From: Telmatherina bonti
Taxonomy: Eukaryota > Chordata > Actinopteri > Atheriniformes > Telmatherinidae
Assembly (NCBI GenBank): GCA_933228915.1
Contig: OW121831.1
Span: forward strand, 9,002,039-9,066,038
Reading direction: 5' to 3'
Length of the DNA: 64,000 nt
The translations under genes were made by a program, and so were the position numbers. Positions 52,549 to 64,000 of this stretch are shown one piece after another. Under the pieces are notes generated by a model. The model was not told the DNA's origin. It made no database searches and worked only from the letters and a program-made list of their open reading frames with translations. Every line of letters starts with the position of its first letter. Position 1 is the stretch's first letter.

Positions 52549-52757
52549 TTTGCACTTCCATTTCATTGTGGTACATTTGGAGAATAACTCCATTATGACG
52601 TCATAGTACTCTTTGATATGTCACTGTTTGATCTTTGCATGTAATATTTGGAACACAATTCAAATGTCATAAAAGTGTGTGATGTCACTTCTTGTTGTGG
52701 TGCCATAGTTATGTCTTTACTCTAGCAATAAAAATACAATTTCCGTTCCAGTCTGAC

Positions 52758-52876
52758 GCTTACGGCCACACCACCCTGAAAACGCCTGATCTCGTCTGAT
52801 CTCGGAAGCAAAGCAGAGTTGGGCCTGGTCAGTACTTGAATGGGAGACCACCTGGGAACACCAGGTGCTGTAAGCT
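52758..52876 (+). rRNA. 5S rRNA gene 3, unit 5
   Basis: Variant II. Confidence 0.9.
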
Positions 52877-53095
52877 TTTGCACGTCCATTTCAGTGTGGG
52901 ATATTTGGAGAATAATTCTGTTATAATCTCATAGCACTCTTTGATATGTCACTGTTTGATCTTTGCATGTAATTTTTGGAGCACAATTCAAATGTCATAA
53001 ACGTGTGTGGTGTCGCTTCGTGTTGTGGTTCATCCTGGTGCCATATTTATGCCTTTACAGTAGCAATCAAAATACAATTTCCGTTCCAGTCTGAC

Positions 53096-53214
53096 GCTTA
53101 CAGCTGCAACACCCTGAAAACACCCGATCTCGTCTGATCTCAGAAGCCTAGCCGAGTTGCGACTGCTCGGTACTTGAATGGGAGACCGCCTGGGAATACC
53201 AGGTGCTGTAAGCT
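53096..53214 (+). rRNA. 5S rRNA gene 4, unit 5
   Basis: Variant I-prime with a private C-to-A change (GTTGCGACTGCTCGG). Confidence 0.82.
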
Positions 53215-53437
53215 TTTGCACTTCCATTTCAGTGTGGGATATTTGGAGAATAATTCTGTGATAATCTCATAGCACTCTTTGATATGTCAATGTCTGATCT
53301 TCTGTATGTAATATTTGGAGCACAATTCAAATGTCATAAACGTATGCGATGTCACTTCTTGTTCTGGTTCATCCTGGTGCCATATTTATGCATTTACACT
53401 AGCAATAAAAATACAATTTCCGTTCCAGTCTGACGCT

Positions 53438-53795
53438 CCAGTCACGGAAGTACTTGGCAGAGATACACTTACCGTTATCCTGGAAATCAGCTGGAAAATA
53501 ATGCAGGAGGTAGTCATTGTGGATGTCGTCCATCACTTCGTAGTCAGGATCTGCAGATGGAAACTTGCCTCTTGTATATGGATAAAAGGTGTCATAATGA
53601 TGTTACAGAGCATCAAAGCAAGAAATCAGCCCCACCCATTCAGATGATGTCAGTATAGAACTTGAAACTTACTTGGTGTTGCTTAGCAACAGCAGCAATA
53701 CAATTTCTAAATTGTGTATTAAAATAAATCATATTAGTATGATTAGTACGATATTAGTGTGATTGATCATGATTAGTCTTAAATCACTCTCAGAT
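53438..53795 (+). promoter_or_regulatory. putative miR-430 promoter module, unit 5/6
   Basis: Same as 42398-42755. Confidence 0.5.
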
Positions 53796-54905
53796 CACCT
53801 CAAAGGAACCACTGTTGATTCTTTTCTTCACAAGTGCTTCTCTTTGGGGTTGTCTTGGTTGTGACAATGTCCACTATGCAAAGTAAAATTGAAACTAAAG
53901 CATAGGTTATATTCAACAGATTGCAGTCCAGGATTCACTTTCACGCTTTATATATCTGGTCAGAATAATTACCCCGACACAAACACTGACTTTGTTTCTC
54001 GTTGCAGTAAGTGCTTCTTGTTGGGGTAGTTATATGTCCTCTGGACATTTGTCTTCTTCAGTCATATATGTCTTTGGAAATTTCAGTATGAGATATACTT
54101 CAACTTTATGCACTTTCTTTGAAGGAATTGTTGGAAAGTGCTTGAAAGTTGGGTTGTCTTTCTGTCCTGACTTGAGAAAAACGGCACATTTTCCTCACAT
54201 GGAAAGAAATCCTTTCAGGATCCATTATGGATTCAGACTCTTGTTGATCTGAAAGTTGGATTGAATCCAGGTTTTATCTTGAATTGAATAATATTTTAAC
54301 AGTGCCCAGTTAAAAGTTTCACAGAACTGTGTCCTTGTCTGTTCCAAATCTTAATGAAGTAAACACACTGAAAGCTAATTGACCAAACACCAACACCTAA
54401 TGTTTTGCATTCTTCATGACAGCATTGTTCCTTGATGGACCGTCTGATGGGCAATACCCCCATCGTAGAAACTTGTGGAAGAAATAGGTGGAGTTTGTGG
54501 AAGCATTCAGGATAAAAATTTGACCAGCCTCATCAGAAAAATGCATGTGAGAAACAACATGGAAGAAGAGCAGCTCTGGACTTCATGGAAGAAAGAGGTC
54601 TGATGAACGGTCCTTGCTATGGGCCCAACACGAGCATTAACTGTTTTTTTTTAAATCAGGAAGTGCTTCCTGTTGGGACGGTTGAAAAAGACAAACTCTA
54701 CCAACGCTAGCTGATGAAGATATTACATGGAGAATCCCTCAAACAGACACACTGATGCTGAATAGTGTCCATAAGTGCTTCTATCTCTCTTGTGAGCTTT
54801 TGATCCAAATGGTGTTTTTCAGGATTTGGTCTGCAAAATGACCTTAACACAGGCACTGACTTGATATTTGGAAGACAGTAAGTGCTTATTGTTGGCGTAG
54901 TCTTG
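53796..54905 (+). ncRNA. mir430: miR-430 cluster, array unit 6 (A-F)
   Basis: A 53796-53852, B 53965-54033, C 54096-54157, D 54620-54683, E 54737-54797, F 54837-54905. One change in the B stem-loop (CTCGTTGCAG). Confidence 0.9.
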
Positions 54906-55194
54906 CTGACCTTTCAAACACTCAGAATGAACAGTTGATTCATTTTATGCCTGGGAATACCAGGTGCTGTAAGCTTTTGAACTTCCATATCAGTGTGGGA
55001 TATTTGGAGATTAATTCCGTTATAATCTCATAGCACTCTTTGATATGTCACTGTTTCATCTTTGTTTGTAATATTGGGAGCACAATTCAAATGTCATAAA
55101 CTTGTCTGATGTCGCTTCGTGTTGTGGTTCATCCTGGTGCCATATTTATGCCTTTACAGTAGCAATAAAAATACAATTTCCGTTCCAGTCTGAC

Positions 55195-55313
55195 GCTTAC
55201 AGCTACACCACCCTGAAAACGCCCGATCCCGTCTGATCTCAGAAGCCTAGCAGAGTTGCGCCTGCTCGGTATTTGAATGGGAGACCGCCTGGGAACACCA
55301 GGTGCTGTAAGCT
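55195..55313 (+). rRNA. 5S rRNA gene 1, unit 6
   Basis: Variant I. Junction fragment at 54949-54975. Confidence 0.85.
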
Positions 55314-55532
55314 TTTGCACGTCCATTTCAGTGTGGGATATTTGGAGAATAATTCTGTTATAATCTCATAGCACTCTTTGATATGTCACTGTTTCATCTT
55401 TGTTTGTAATATTGGGAGCACAATTCAAATGTCATAAACTTGTCTGATGTCGCTTCGTGTTGTGGTTCATCCTTTTGCCATATTTATTCCTTTACACTAG
55501 CAATAAAAATACAATTTCCATTCCAGTCTGAC

Positions 55533-55641
55533 GCTTACGGCCACACCACCCTGAAAACGTCTGATCTTGGAAGCAAAGAGGAGTTGGGCCTGGTCAGTAC
55601 TTGAATGGGAGACCGCCTGGGAATGCCAGGTGCTGTAAGCT
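55533..55641 (+). pseudogene. 5S gene 2, unit 6 (10-nt deletion)
   Basis: Box C intact. Confidence 0.8.
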
Positions 55642-55850
55642 TTTGCACTTCCATTTCATTGTGGTACATTTGGAGAATAACTCCATTATGACGTCATAGT
55701 ACTCTTTGATATGTCACTGTTTGATCTTTGCATGTAATATTTGGAACACAATTCAAATGTCATAAAAGTGTGTGATGTCACTTCTTGTTGTGGTGCCATA
55801 GTTATGTCTTTACTCTAGCAATAAAAATACAATTTCCGTTCCAGTCTGAC

Positions 55851-55969
55851 GCTTACGGCCACACCACCCTGAAAACGCCTGATCTCGTCTGATCTCGGAA
55901 GCAAAGCAGAGTTGGGCCTGGTCAGTACTTGAATGGGAGACCACCTGGGAACACCAGGTGCTGTAAGCT
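55851..55969 (+). rRNA. 5S rRNA gene 3, unit 6
   Basis: Variant II. Confidence 0.9.
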
Positions 55970-56188
55970 TTTGCACGTCCATTTCAGTGTGGGATATTTG
56001 GAGAATAATTCTGTTATAATCTCATAGCACTCTTTGATATGTCACTGTTTGATCTTTGCATGTAATTTTTGGAGCACAATTCAAATGTCATAAACGTGTG
56101 TGGTGTCGCTTCGTGTTGTGGTTCATCCTGGTGCCATATTTATGCCTTTACAGTAGCAATCAAAATACAATTTCCGTTCCAGTCTGAC

Positions 56189-56307
56189 GCTTACAGCTGC
56201 AACACCCTGAAAACACCCGATCTCGTCTGATCTCAGAAGCCTAGCCGAGTTGCGCCTGCTCGGTACTTGAATGGGAGACCGCCTGGGAATACCAGGTGCT
56301 GTAAGCT
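56189..56307 (+). rRNA. 5S rRNA gene 4, unit 6
   Basis: Variant I-prime. Confidence 0.83.
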
Positions 56308-56530
56308 TTTGCACTTCCATTTCAGTGTGGGATATTTGGAGAATAATTCTGTGATAATCTCATAGCACTCTTTGATATGTCAATGTCTGATCTTCTGTAT
56401 GTAATATTTGGAGCACAATTCAAATGTCATAAACGTATGTGATGTCACTTCTTGTTCTGGTTCATCCTGGTGCCATATTTATGCATTTACACTAGCAATA
56501 AAAATACAATTTCCGTTCCAGTCTGACGCT

Positions 56531-56888
56531 CCAGTCACGGAAGTACTTGGCAGAGATACACTTACCGTTATCCTGGAAATCAGCTGGAAAATAATGCAGG
56601 AGGTAGTCATTGTGGATGTCGTCCATCACTTCGTAGTCAGGATCTGCAGATGGAAACTTGCCTCTTGTATATGGATAAAAGGTGTCATAATGATGTTACA
56701 GAGCATCAAAGCAAGAAATCAGCCCCACCCATTCAGATGATGTCAGTATAGAACTTGAAACTTACTTGGTGTTGCTTAGCAACAGCAGCAATACAATTTC
56801 TAAATTGTGTATTAAAATAAATCATATTAGTATGATTAGTACGATATTAGTGTGATTGATCATGATTAGTCTTAAATCACTCTCAGAT
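56531..56888 (+). promoter_or_regulatory. putative miR-430 promoter module, unit 6/7
   Basis: Same as 42398-42755. Confidence 0.5.
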
Positions 56889-57998
56889 CACCTCAAAGGA
56901 ACCACTGTTGATTCTTTTCTTCACAAGTGCTTCTCTTTGGGGTTGTCTTGGTTGTGACAATGTCCACTATGCAAAGTAAAATTGAAACTAAAGCATAGGT
57001 TATATTCAACAGATTGCAGTCCAGGATTCACTTTCACGCTTTATATATCTGGTCAGAATAATTACCCCGACACAAACACTGACTTTGTTTCTCGCTGCAG
57101 TAAGTGCTTCTTGTTGGGGTAGTTATATGTCCTCTGGACATTTGTCTTCTTCAGTCATATATGTCTTTGGAAATTTCAGTATGAGATATACTTCAACTTT
57201 ATGCACTTTCTTTGAAGGAATTGTTGGAAAGTGCTTGAAAGTTGGGTTGTCTTTCTGTCCTGACTTGAGAAAAACTGCACATTTTCCTCACATGGAAAGA
57301 AATCCTTTCAGGATCCATTATGGATTCAGACTCTTGTTGATCTGAAAGTAGGATTGAATCCAGGTTTTATCTTGAATTGAATAATATTTTAACAGTGCCC
57401 AGTTAAAAGTTTCACAGAACTGTGTCCTTGTCTGTTCCAAATCTTAATGAAGTAAACACACTGAAAGCTAATTGACCAAACACCAACACCTAATGTTTTG
57501 CATTCTTCATGACAGCATTGTTCCTTGATGGACCGTCTGATGGGCAATACCCCCATCGTAGAAACTTGTGGAAGAAATAGGTGGAGTTTGTGGAAGCATT
57601 CAGGATAAAAATTTGACCAGCCTCATCAGAAAAATGCATGTGAGAAACAACATGGAAGAAGAGCAGCTCTGGACTTCATGGAAGAAAGAGGTCTGATGAA
57701 CGGTCCTTGCTATGGGCCCAACACGAGCATTAACTGTTTTTTTTTAAATCAGGAAGTGCTTCCTGTTGGGACGGTTGAAAAAGACAAACTCTACCAACGC
57801 TAGCTGATGAAGATATTACATGGAGAATCCCTCAAACAGACACACTGATGCTGAATAGTGTCCATAAGTGCTTCTATCTCTCTTGTGAGCTTTTGATCCA
57901 AATGGTGTTTTTCAGGATTTGGTCTGCAAAATGACCTTAACACAGGCACTGACTTGATATTTGGAAGACAGTAAGTGCTTATTGTTGGCGTAGTCTTG
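56889..57998 (+). ncRNA. mir430: miR-430 cluster, array unit 7 (A-F)
   Basis: A 56889-56945, B 57058-57126, C 57189-57250, D 57713-57776, E 57830-57890, F 57930-57998. Confidence 0.9.
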
Positions 57999-58287
57999 CT
58001 GACCTTTCAAACACTCAGAATGAACAGTTGATTCATTTTATGCCTGGGAATACCAGGTGCTGTAAGCTTTTGAACTTCCATATCAGTGTGGGATATTTGG
58101 AGATTAATTCCGTTATAATCTCATAGCACTCTTTGATATGTCACTGTTTCATCTTTGTTTGTAATATTGGGAGCACAATTCAAATGTCATAAACTTGTCT
58201 GATGTCGCTTCGTGTTGTGGTTCATCCTGGTGCCATATTTATGCCTTTACAGTAGCAATAAAAATACAATTTCCGTTCCAGTCTGAC

Positions 58288-58406
58288 GCTTACAGCTACA
58301 CCACCCTGAAAACGCCCGATCCCGTCTGATCTCAGAAGCCTAGCAGAGTTGCGCCTGCTCGGTATTTGAATGGGAGACCGCCTGGGAACACCAGGTGCTG
58401 TAAGCT
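58288..58406 (+). rRNA. 5S rRNA gene 1, unit 7
   Basis: Variant I. Its downstream spacer switches near 58470-58490 to the one that precedes gene 3, so gene 2 and 328 bp are missing. Confidence 0.85.
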
Positions 58407-58615
58407 TTTGCACGTCCATTTCAGTGTGGGATATTTGGAGAATAATTCTGTTATAATCTCATAGCACTCTTTGATATGTCACTGTTTGATCTTTGCATGT
58501 AATATTTGGAACACAATTCAAATGTCATAAAAGTGTGTGATGTCACTTCTTGTTGTGGTGCCATAGTTATGTCTTTACTCTAGCAATAAAAATACAATTT
58601 CCGTTCCAGTCTGAC

Positions 58616-58734
58616 GCTTACGGCCACACCACCCTGAAAACGCCTGATCTCGTCTGATCTCGGAAGCAAAGCAGAGTTGGGCCTGGTCAGTACTTGAATG
58701 GGAGACCACCTGGGAACACCAGGTGCTGTAAGCT
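58616..58734 (+). rRNA. 5S rRNA gene 3, unit 7
   Basis: Variant II, directly after gene 1 in this shortened unit. Confidence 0.9.
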
Positions 58735-58953
58735 TTTGCACGTCCATTTCAGTGTGGGATATTTGGAGAATAATTCTGTTATAATCTCATAGCACTCTTT
58801 GATATGTCACTGTTTGATCTTTGCATGTAATTTTTGGAGCACAATTCAAATGTCATAAACGTGTGTGGTGTCGCTTCGTGTTGTGGTTCATCCTGGTGCC
58901 ATATTTATGCCTTTACAGTAGCAATCAAAATACAATTTCCGTTCCAGTCTGAC

Positions 58954-59072
58954 GCTTACAGCTGCAACACCCTGAAAACACCCGATCTCGTCTGATCTCA
59001 GAAGCCTAGCCGAGTTGCGCCTGCTCGGTACTTGAATGGGAGACCGCCTGGGAATACCAGGTGCTGTAAGCT
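58954..59072 (+). rRNA. 5S rRNA gene 4, unit 7
   Basis: Variant I-prime. Confidence 0.83.
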
Positions 59073-59295
59073 TTTGCACTTCCATTTCAGTGTGGGATAT
59101 TTGGAGAATAATTCTGTGATAATCTCATAGCACTCTTTGATATGTCAATGTCTGATCTTCTGTATGTAATATTTGGAGCACAATTCAAATGTCATAAACG
59201 TATGTGATGTCACTTCTTGTTCTGGTTCATCCTGGTGCCATATTTATGCATTTACACTAGCAATAAAAATACAATTTCCGTTCCAGTCTGACGCT

Positions 59296-59653
59296 CCAGT
59301 CACAGAAGTACTTGGCAGAGATACACTTACCGTTATCCTGGAAATCAGCTGGAAAATAATGCAGGAGGTAGTCATTGTGGATGTCGTCCATCACTTCGTA
59401 GTCAGGATCTGCAGATGGAAACTTGCCTCTTGTATATGGATAAAAGGTGTCATAATGATGTTACAGAGCATCAAAGCAAGAAATCAGCCCCACCCATTCA
59501 GATGATGTCAGTATAGAACTTGAAACTTACTTGGTGTTGCTTAGCAACAGCAGCAATACAATTTCTAAATTGTGTATTAAAATAAATCATATTAGTATGA
59601 TTAGTACGATATTAGTGTGATTGATCATGATTAGTCTTAAATCACTCTCAGAT
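59296..59653 (+). promoter_or_regulatory. putative miR-430 promoter module, unit 7/8
   Basis: Same as 42398-42755 with one change (GTCACAGAAG). Confidence 0.5.
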
Positions 59654-60763
59654 CACCTCAAAGGAACCACTGTTGATTCTTTTCTTCACAAGTGCTTCTC
59701 TTTGGGGTTGTCTTGGTTGTGACAATGTCCACTATGCAAAGTAAAATTGAAACTAAAGCATAGGTTATATTCAACAGATTGCAGTCCAGGATTCACTTTC
59801 ACGCTTTATATATCTGGTCAGAATAATTACCCCGACACAAACACTGACTTTGTTTCTCGCTGCAGTAAGTGCTTCTTGTTGGGGTAGTTATATGTCCTCT
59901 GGACATTTGTCTTCTTCAGTCATATATGTCTTTGGAAATTTCAGTATGAGATATACTTCAACTTTATGCACTTTCTTTGAAGGAATTGTTGGAAAGTGCT
60001 TGAAAGTTGGGTTGTCTTTCTGTCCTGACTTGAGAAAAACTGCACATTTTCCTCACATGGAAAGAAATCCTTTCAGGATCCATTATGGATTCAGACTCTT
60101 GTTGATCTGAAAGTAGGATTGAATCCAGGTTTTATCTTGAATTGAATAATATTTTAACAGTGCCCAGTTAAAAGTTTCACAGAACTGTGTCCTTGTCTGT
60201 TCCAAATCTTAATGAAGTAAACACACTGAAAGCTAATTGACCAAACACCAACACCTAATGTTTTGCATTCTTCATGACAGCATTGTTCCTTGATGGACCG
60301 TCTGATGGGCAATACCCCCATCGTAGAAACTTGTGGAAGAAATAGGTGGAGTTTGTGGAAGCATTCAGGATAAAAATTTGACCAGCCTCATCAGAAAAAT
60401 GCATGTGAGAAACAACATGGAAGAAGAGCAGCTCTGGACTTCATGGAAGAAAGAGGTCTGATGAACGGTCCTTGCTATGGGCCCAACACGAGCATTAACT
60501 GTTTTTTTTTAAATCAGGAAGTGCTTCCTGTTGGGACGGTTGAAAAAGACAAACTCTACCAACGCTAGCTGATGAAGATATTACATGGAGAATCCCTCAA
60601 ACAGACACACTGATGCTGAATAGTGTCCATAAGTGCTTCTATCTCTCTTGTGAGCTTTTGATCCAAATGGTGTTTTTCAGGATTTGGTCTGCAAAATGAC
60701 CTTAACACAGGCACTGACTTGATATTTGGAAGACAGTAAGTGCTTATTGTTGGCGTAGTCTTG
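59654..60763 (+). ncRNA. mir430: miR-430 cluster, array unit 8 (A-F)
   Basis: A 59654-59710, B 59823-59891, C 59954-60015, D 60478-60541, E 60595-60655, F 60695-60763. Confidence 0.9.
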
Positions 60764-61052
60764 CTGACCTTTCAAACACTCAGAATGAACAGTTGATTCA
60801 TTTTATGCCTGGGAATACCAGGTGCTGTAAGCTTTTGAACTTCCATATCAGTGTGGGATATTTGGAGATTAATTCCGTTATAATCTCATAGCACTCTTTG
60901 ATATGTCACTGTTTCATCTTTGTTTGTAATATTGGGAGCACAATTCAAATGTCATAAACTTGTCTGATGTCGCTTCGTGTTGTGGTTCATCCTGGTGCCA
61001 TATTTATGCCTTTACAGTAGCAATAAAAATACAATTTCCGTTCCAGTCTGAC

Positions 61053-61171
61053 GCTTACAGCTACACCACCCTGAAAACGCCCGATCCCGTCTGATCTCAG
61101 AAGCCTAGCAGAGTTGCGCCTGCTCGGTATTTGAATGGGAGACCGCCTGGGAACACCAGGTGCTGTAAGCT
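61053..61171 (+). rRNA. 5S rRNA gene 1, unit 8
   Basis: Variant I. Junction fragment at 60807-60833. Confidence 0.85.
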
Positions 61172-61390
61172 TTTGCACGTCCATTTCAGTGTGGGATATT
61201 TGGAGAATAATTCTGTTATAATCTCATAGCACTCTTTGATATGTCACTGTTTCATCTTTGTTTGTAATATTGGGAGCACAATTCAAATGTCATAAACTTG
61301 TCTGATGTCGCTTCGTGTTGTGGTTCATCCTTTTGCCATATTTATTCCTTTACACTAGCAATAAAAATACAATTTCCATTCCAGTCTGAC

Positions 61391-61499
61391 GCTTACGGCC
61401 ACACCACCCTGAAAACGTCTGATCTTGGAAGCAAAGAGGAGTTGGGCCTGGTCAGTACTTGAATGGGAGACCGCCTGGGAATGCCAGGTGCTGTAAGCT
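61391..61499 (+). pseudogene. 5S gene 2, unit 8 (10-nt deletion)
   Basis: Box C intact. Confidence 0.8.
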
Positions 61500-61708
61500 T
61501 TTGCACTTCCATTTCATTGTGGTACATTTGGAGAATAACTCCATTATGACGTCATAGTACTCTTTGATATGTCACTGTTTGATCTTTGCATGTAATATTT
61601 GGAACACAATTCAAATGTCATAAAAGTGTGTGATGTCACTTCTTGTTGTGGTGCCATAGTTATGTCTTTACTCTAGCAATAAAAATACAATTTCCGTTCC
61701 AGTCTGAC

Positions 61709-61827
61709 GCTTACGGCCACACCACCCTGAAAACGCCTGATCTCGTCTGATCTCGGAAGCAAAGCAGAGTTGGGCCTGGTCAGTACTTGAATGGGAGACC
61801 ACCTGGGAACACCAGGTGCTGTAAGCT
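61709..61827 (+). rRNA. 5S rRNA gene 3, unit 8
   Basis: Variant II; one private change just downstream (CACGTGCATTT). Confidence 0.9.
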
Positions 61828-62046
61828 TTTGCACGTGCATTTCAGTGTGGGATATTTGGAGAATAATTCTGTTATAATCTCATAGCACTCTTTGATATGT
61901 CACTGTTTGATCTTTGCATGTAATTTTTGGAGCACAATTCAAATGTCATAAACGTGTGTGGTGTCGCTTCGTGTTGTGGTTCATCCTGGTGCCATATTTA
62001 TGCCTTTACAGTAGCAATCAAAATACAATTTCCGTTCCAGTCTGAC

Positions 62047-62165
62047 GCTTACAGCTGCAACACCCTGAAAACACCCGATCTCGTCTGATCTCAGAAGCCT
62101 AGCCGAGTTGCGCCTGCTCGGTACTTGAATGGGAGACCGCCTGGGAATACCAGGTGCTGTAAGCT
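62047..62165 (+). rRNA. 5S rRNA gene 4, unit 8
   Basis: Variant I-prime. Confidence 0.83.
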
Positions 62166-62388
62166 TTTGCACTTCCATTTCAGTGTGGGATATTTGGAGA
62201 ATAATTCTGTGATAATCTCATAGCACTCTTTGATATGTCAATGTCTGATCTTCTGTATGTAATATTTGGAGCACAATTCAAATGTCATAAACGTATGTGA
62301 TGTCACTTCTTGTTCTGGTTCATCCTGGTGCCATATTTATGCATTTACACTAGCAATAAAAATACAATTTCCGTTCCAGTCTGACGCT

Positions 62389-62746
62389 CCAGTCACGGAA
62401 GTACTTGGCAGAGATACACTTACCGTTATCCTGGAAATCAGCTGGAAAATAATGCAGGAGGTAGTCATTGTGGATGTCGTCCATCACTTCGTAGTCAGGA
62501 TCTGCAGATGGAAACTTGCCTCTTGTATATGGATAAAAGGTGTCATAATGATGTTACAGAGCATCAAAGCAAGAAATCAGCCCCACCCATTCAGATGATG
62601 TCAGTATAGAACTTGAAACTTACTTGGTGTTGCTTAGCAACAGCAGCAATACAATTTCTAAATTGTGTATTAAAATAAATCATATTAGTATGATTAGTAC
62701 GATATTAGTGTGATTGATCATGATTAGTCTTAAATCACTCTCAGAT
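62389..62746 (+). promoter_or_regulatory. putative miR-430 promoter module, unit 8/9
   Basis: Same as 42398-42755. Confidence 0.5.
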
Positions 62747-63856
62747 CACCTCAAAGGAACCACTGTTGATTCTTTTCTTCACAAGTGCTTCTCTTTGGGG
62801 TTGTCTTGGTTGTGACAATGTCCACTATGCAAAGTAAAATTGAAACTAAAGCATAGGTTATATTCAACAGATTGCAGTCCAGGATTCACTTTCACGCTTT
62901 ATATATCTGGTCAGAATAATTACCCCGACACAAACACTGACTTTGTTTCTCGCTGCAGTAAGTGCTTCTTGTTGGGGTAGTTATATGTCCTCTGGACATT
63001 TGTCTTCTTCAGTCATATATGTCTTTGGAAATTTCAGTATGAGATATACTTCAACTTTATGCACTTTCTTTGAAGGAATTGTTGGAAAGTGCTTGAAAGT
63101 TGGGTTGTCTTTCTGTCCTGACTTGAGAAAAACTGCACATTTTCCTCACATGGAAAGAAATCCTTTCAGGATCCATTATGGATTCAGACTCTTGTTGATC
63201 TGAAAGTAGGATTGAATCCAGGTTTTATCTTGAATTGAATAATATTTTAACAGTGCCCAGTTAAAAGTTTCACAGAACTGTGTCCTTGTCTGTTCCAAAT
63301 CTTAATGAAGTAAACACACTGAAAGCTAATTGACCAAACACCAACACCTAATGTTTTGCATTCTTCATGACAGCATTGTTCCTTGATGGACCGTCTGATG
63401 GGCAATACCCCCATCGTAGAAACTTGTGGAAGAAATAGGTGGAGTTTGTGGAAGCATTCAGGATAAAAATTTGACCAGCCTCATCAGAAAAATGCATGTG
63501 AGAAACAACATGGAAGAAGAGCAGCTCTGGACTTCATGGAAGAAAGAGGTCTGATGAACGGTCCTTGCTATGGGCCCAACACGAGCATTAACTGTTTTTT
63601 TTAAAATCAGGAAGTGCTTCCTGTTGGGACGGTTGAAAAAGACAAACTCTACCAACGCTAGCTGATGAAGATATTACATGGAGAATCCCTCAAACAGACA
63701 CACTGATGCTGAATAGTGTCCATAAGTGCTTCTATCTCTCTTGTGAGCTTTTGATCCAAATGGTGTTTTTCAGGATTTGGTCTGCAAAATGACCTTAACA
63801 CAGGCACTGACTTGATATTTGGAAGACAGTAAGTGCTTATTGTTGGCGTAGTCTTG
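62747..63856 (+). ncRNA. mir430: miR-430 cluster, array unit 9 (A-F)
   Basis: A 62747-62803, B 62916-62984, C 63047-63108, D 63571-63634, E 63688-63748, F 63788-63856. Shares the D-loop change with unit 4. Confidence 0.9.
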
Positions 63857-63899
63857 CTGACCTTTCAAACACTCAGAATGAACAGTTGATTCATTTTAT

Positions 63900-63926
63900 G
63901 CCTGGGAATACCAGGTGCTGTAAGCT
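63900..63926 (+). pseudogene. 5S 3' fragment, unit 9 (5S genes deleted)
   Basis: As in unit 4, the fragment continues straight into the post-gene-4 spacer, which runs to the window end. Confidence 0.9.
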
Positions 63927-64000
63927 TTTGCACTTCCATTTCAGTGTGGGATATTTGGAGAATAATTCTGTGATAATCTCATAGCACTCTTTGATATGTC

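Larger units (their letters stand above)
39701..64000 (+). repeat. tandem array of a 3,093-bp miR-430/5S unit
   Basis: Nine units, starts at 39701, 42794, 45887, 48980, 50741, 53834, 56927, 59692 and 62785. Six are 3,093 bp; unit 4 is 1,761 bp, unit 7 is 2,765 bp and unit 9 runs off the end. Order in a unit: hairpins B, C, D, E, F, a 27-nt 5S fragment, 5S genes 1-4, promoter-like module, then hairpin A spanning the chosen unit boundary. Units differ by only a handful of substitutions. All RNA genes are on the plus strand. Confidence 0.97.

Noticed and set aside
39859..63203. Recurring short ORFs of 65, 86 and 110 codons in every array unit
   Set aside because: They lie across miR-430 hairpins, 5S genes and the promoter module and are conserved only because the DNA repeat is. 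No start context, domain or codon signal supports protein.
39701..64000. CRISPR array or satellite DNA
   Set aside because: Repeats are 3.1 kb and hold RNA genes; there are no short repeat-spacer patterns and the DNA is vertebrate.

Overview
The window is teleost fish DNA. It is dominated by multicopy RNA genes: about 95 recognisable miR-430-family microRNA hairpins, about 34 copies of 5S rRNA genes and several tRNA genes. These are broken up by three retrotransposons and one spliced protein-coding gene. miR-430 is the large teleost microRNA family made at the onset of zygotic transcription. The mature arms here carry its seed AAGUGCU and GGGGUAG-type 3' ends. In zebrafish both miR-430 and the maternal-type 5S genes are known from the long arm of chromosome 4; assigning this window to an equivalent region is inference, and the species is not determined.

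Hairpin types are named here in order along the miRNA strand: A (mature 3' part CUCUUUGGGGUUG), B (CUUGUUGGGGUAG), C (GAAAGUUGGG), D (CCUGUUGGGACGG), E (UAUCUCUCUUGU) and F (AUUGUUGG). The same composite order recurs throughout: candidate promoter module, hairpins A-F, truncated 5S, then a run of 5S genes, all on one strand. Left of a 200-N gap (39501-39700) this domain is on the minus strand and is old, diverged and interrupted. Right of the gap it is on the plus strand as a near-identical tandem array with a 3,093-bp unit, running off the end of the window.

Layout: 1-2850 hairpins, promoter module and 5S genes (minus). 2851-8124 a Tx1-type LINE inserted inside a 5S gene with a 9-bp target duplication. 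8125-9384 the rest of that 5S run. 9385-10908 hairpins. 10909-13376 an I/Nimb-like LINE with an intact 5' end but cut off inside the reverse transcriptase. 13377-14023 hairpins. 14024-20306 a complete Gmr1-like LTR retrotransposon, in which integrase precedes reverse transcriptase and Gag carries a SCAN-like segment. 20312-22640 hairpins and a promoter module. 22640-26427 duplicated modules with tRNA-Ser, -Ala, -Met and -Asn sequences. 26428-34391 a block carrying an 11-exon DUF6729-type gene on the minus strand. 34392-39500 further tRNA and miR-430 modules. 39701-64000 nine units of the miR-430/5S array.

How it fits together: each array unit supplies one candidate Pol II promoter, six miR-430 hairpins and three or four Pol III 5S genes on the same strand, so primary miR-430 transcripts would run toward or through 5S genes. 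Both products are needed in bulk in the egg and early embryo. Co-amplification in one repeat unit would raise the dose of both, but that is inference.
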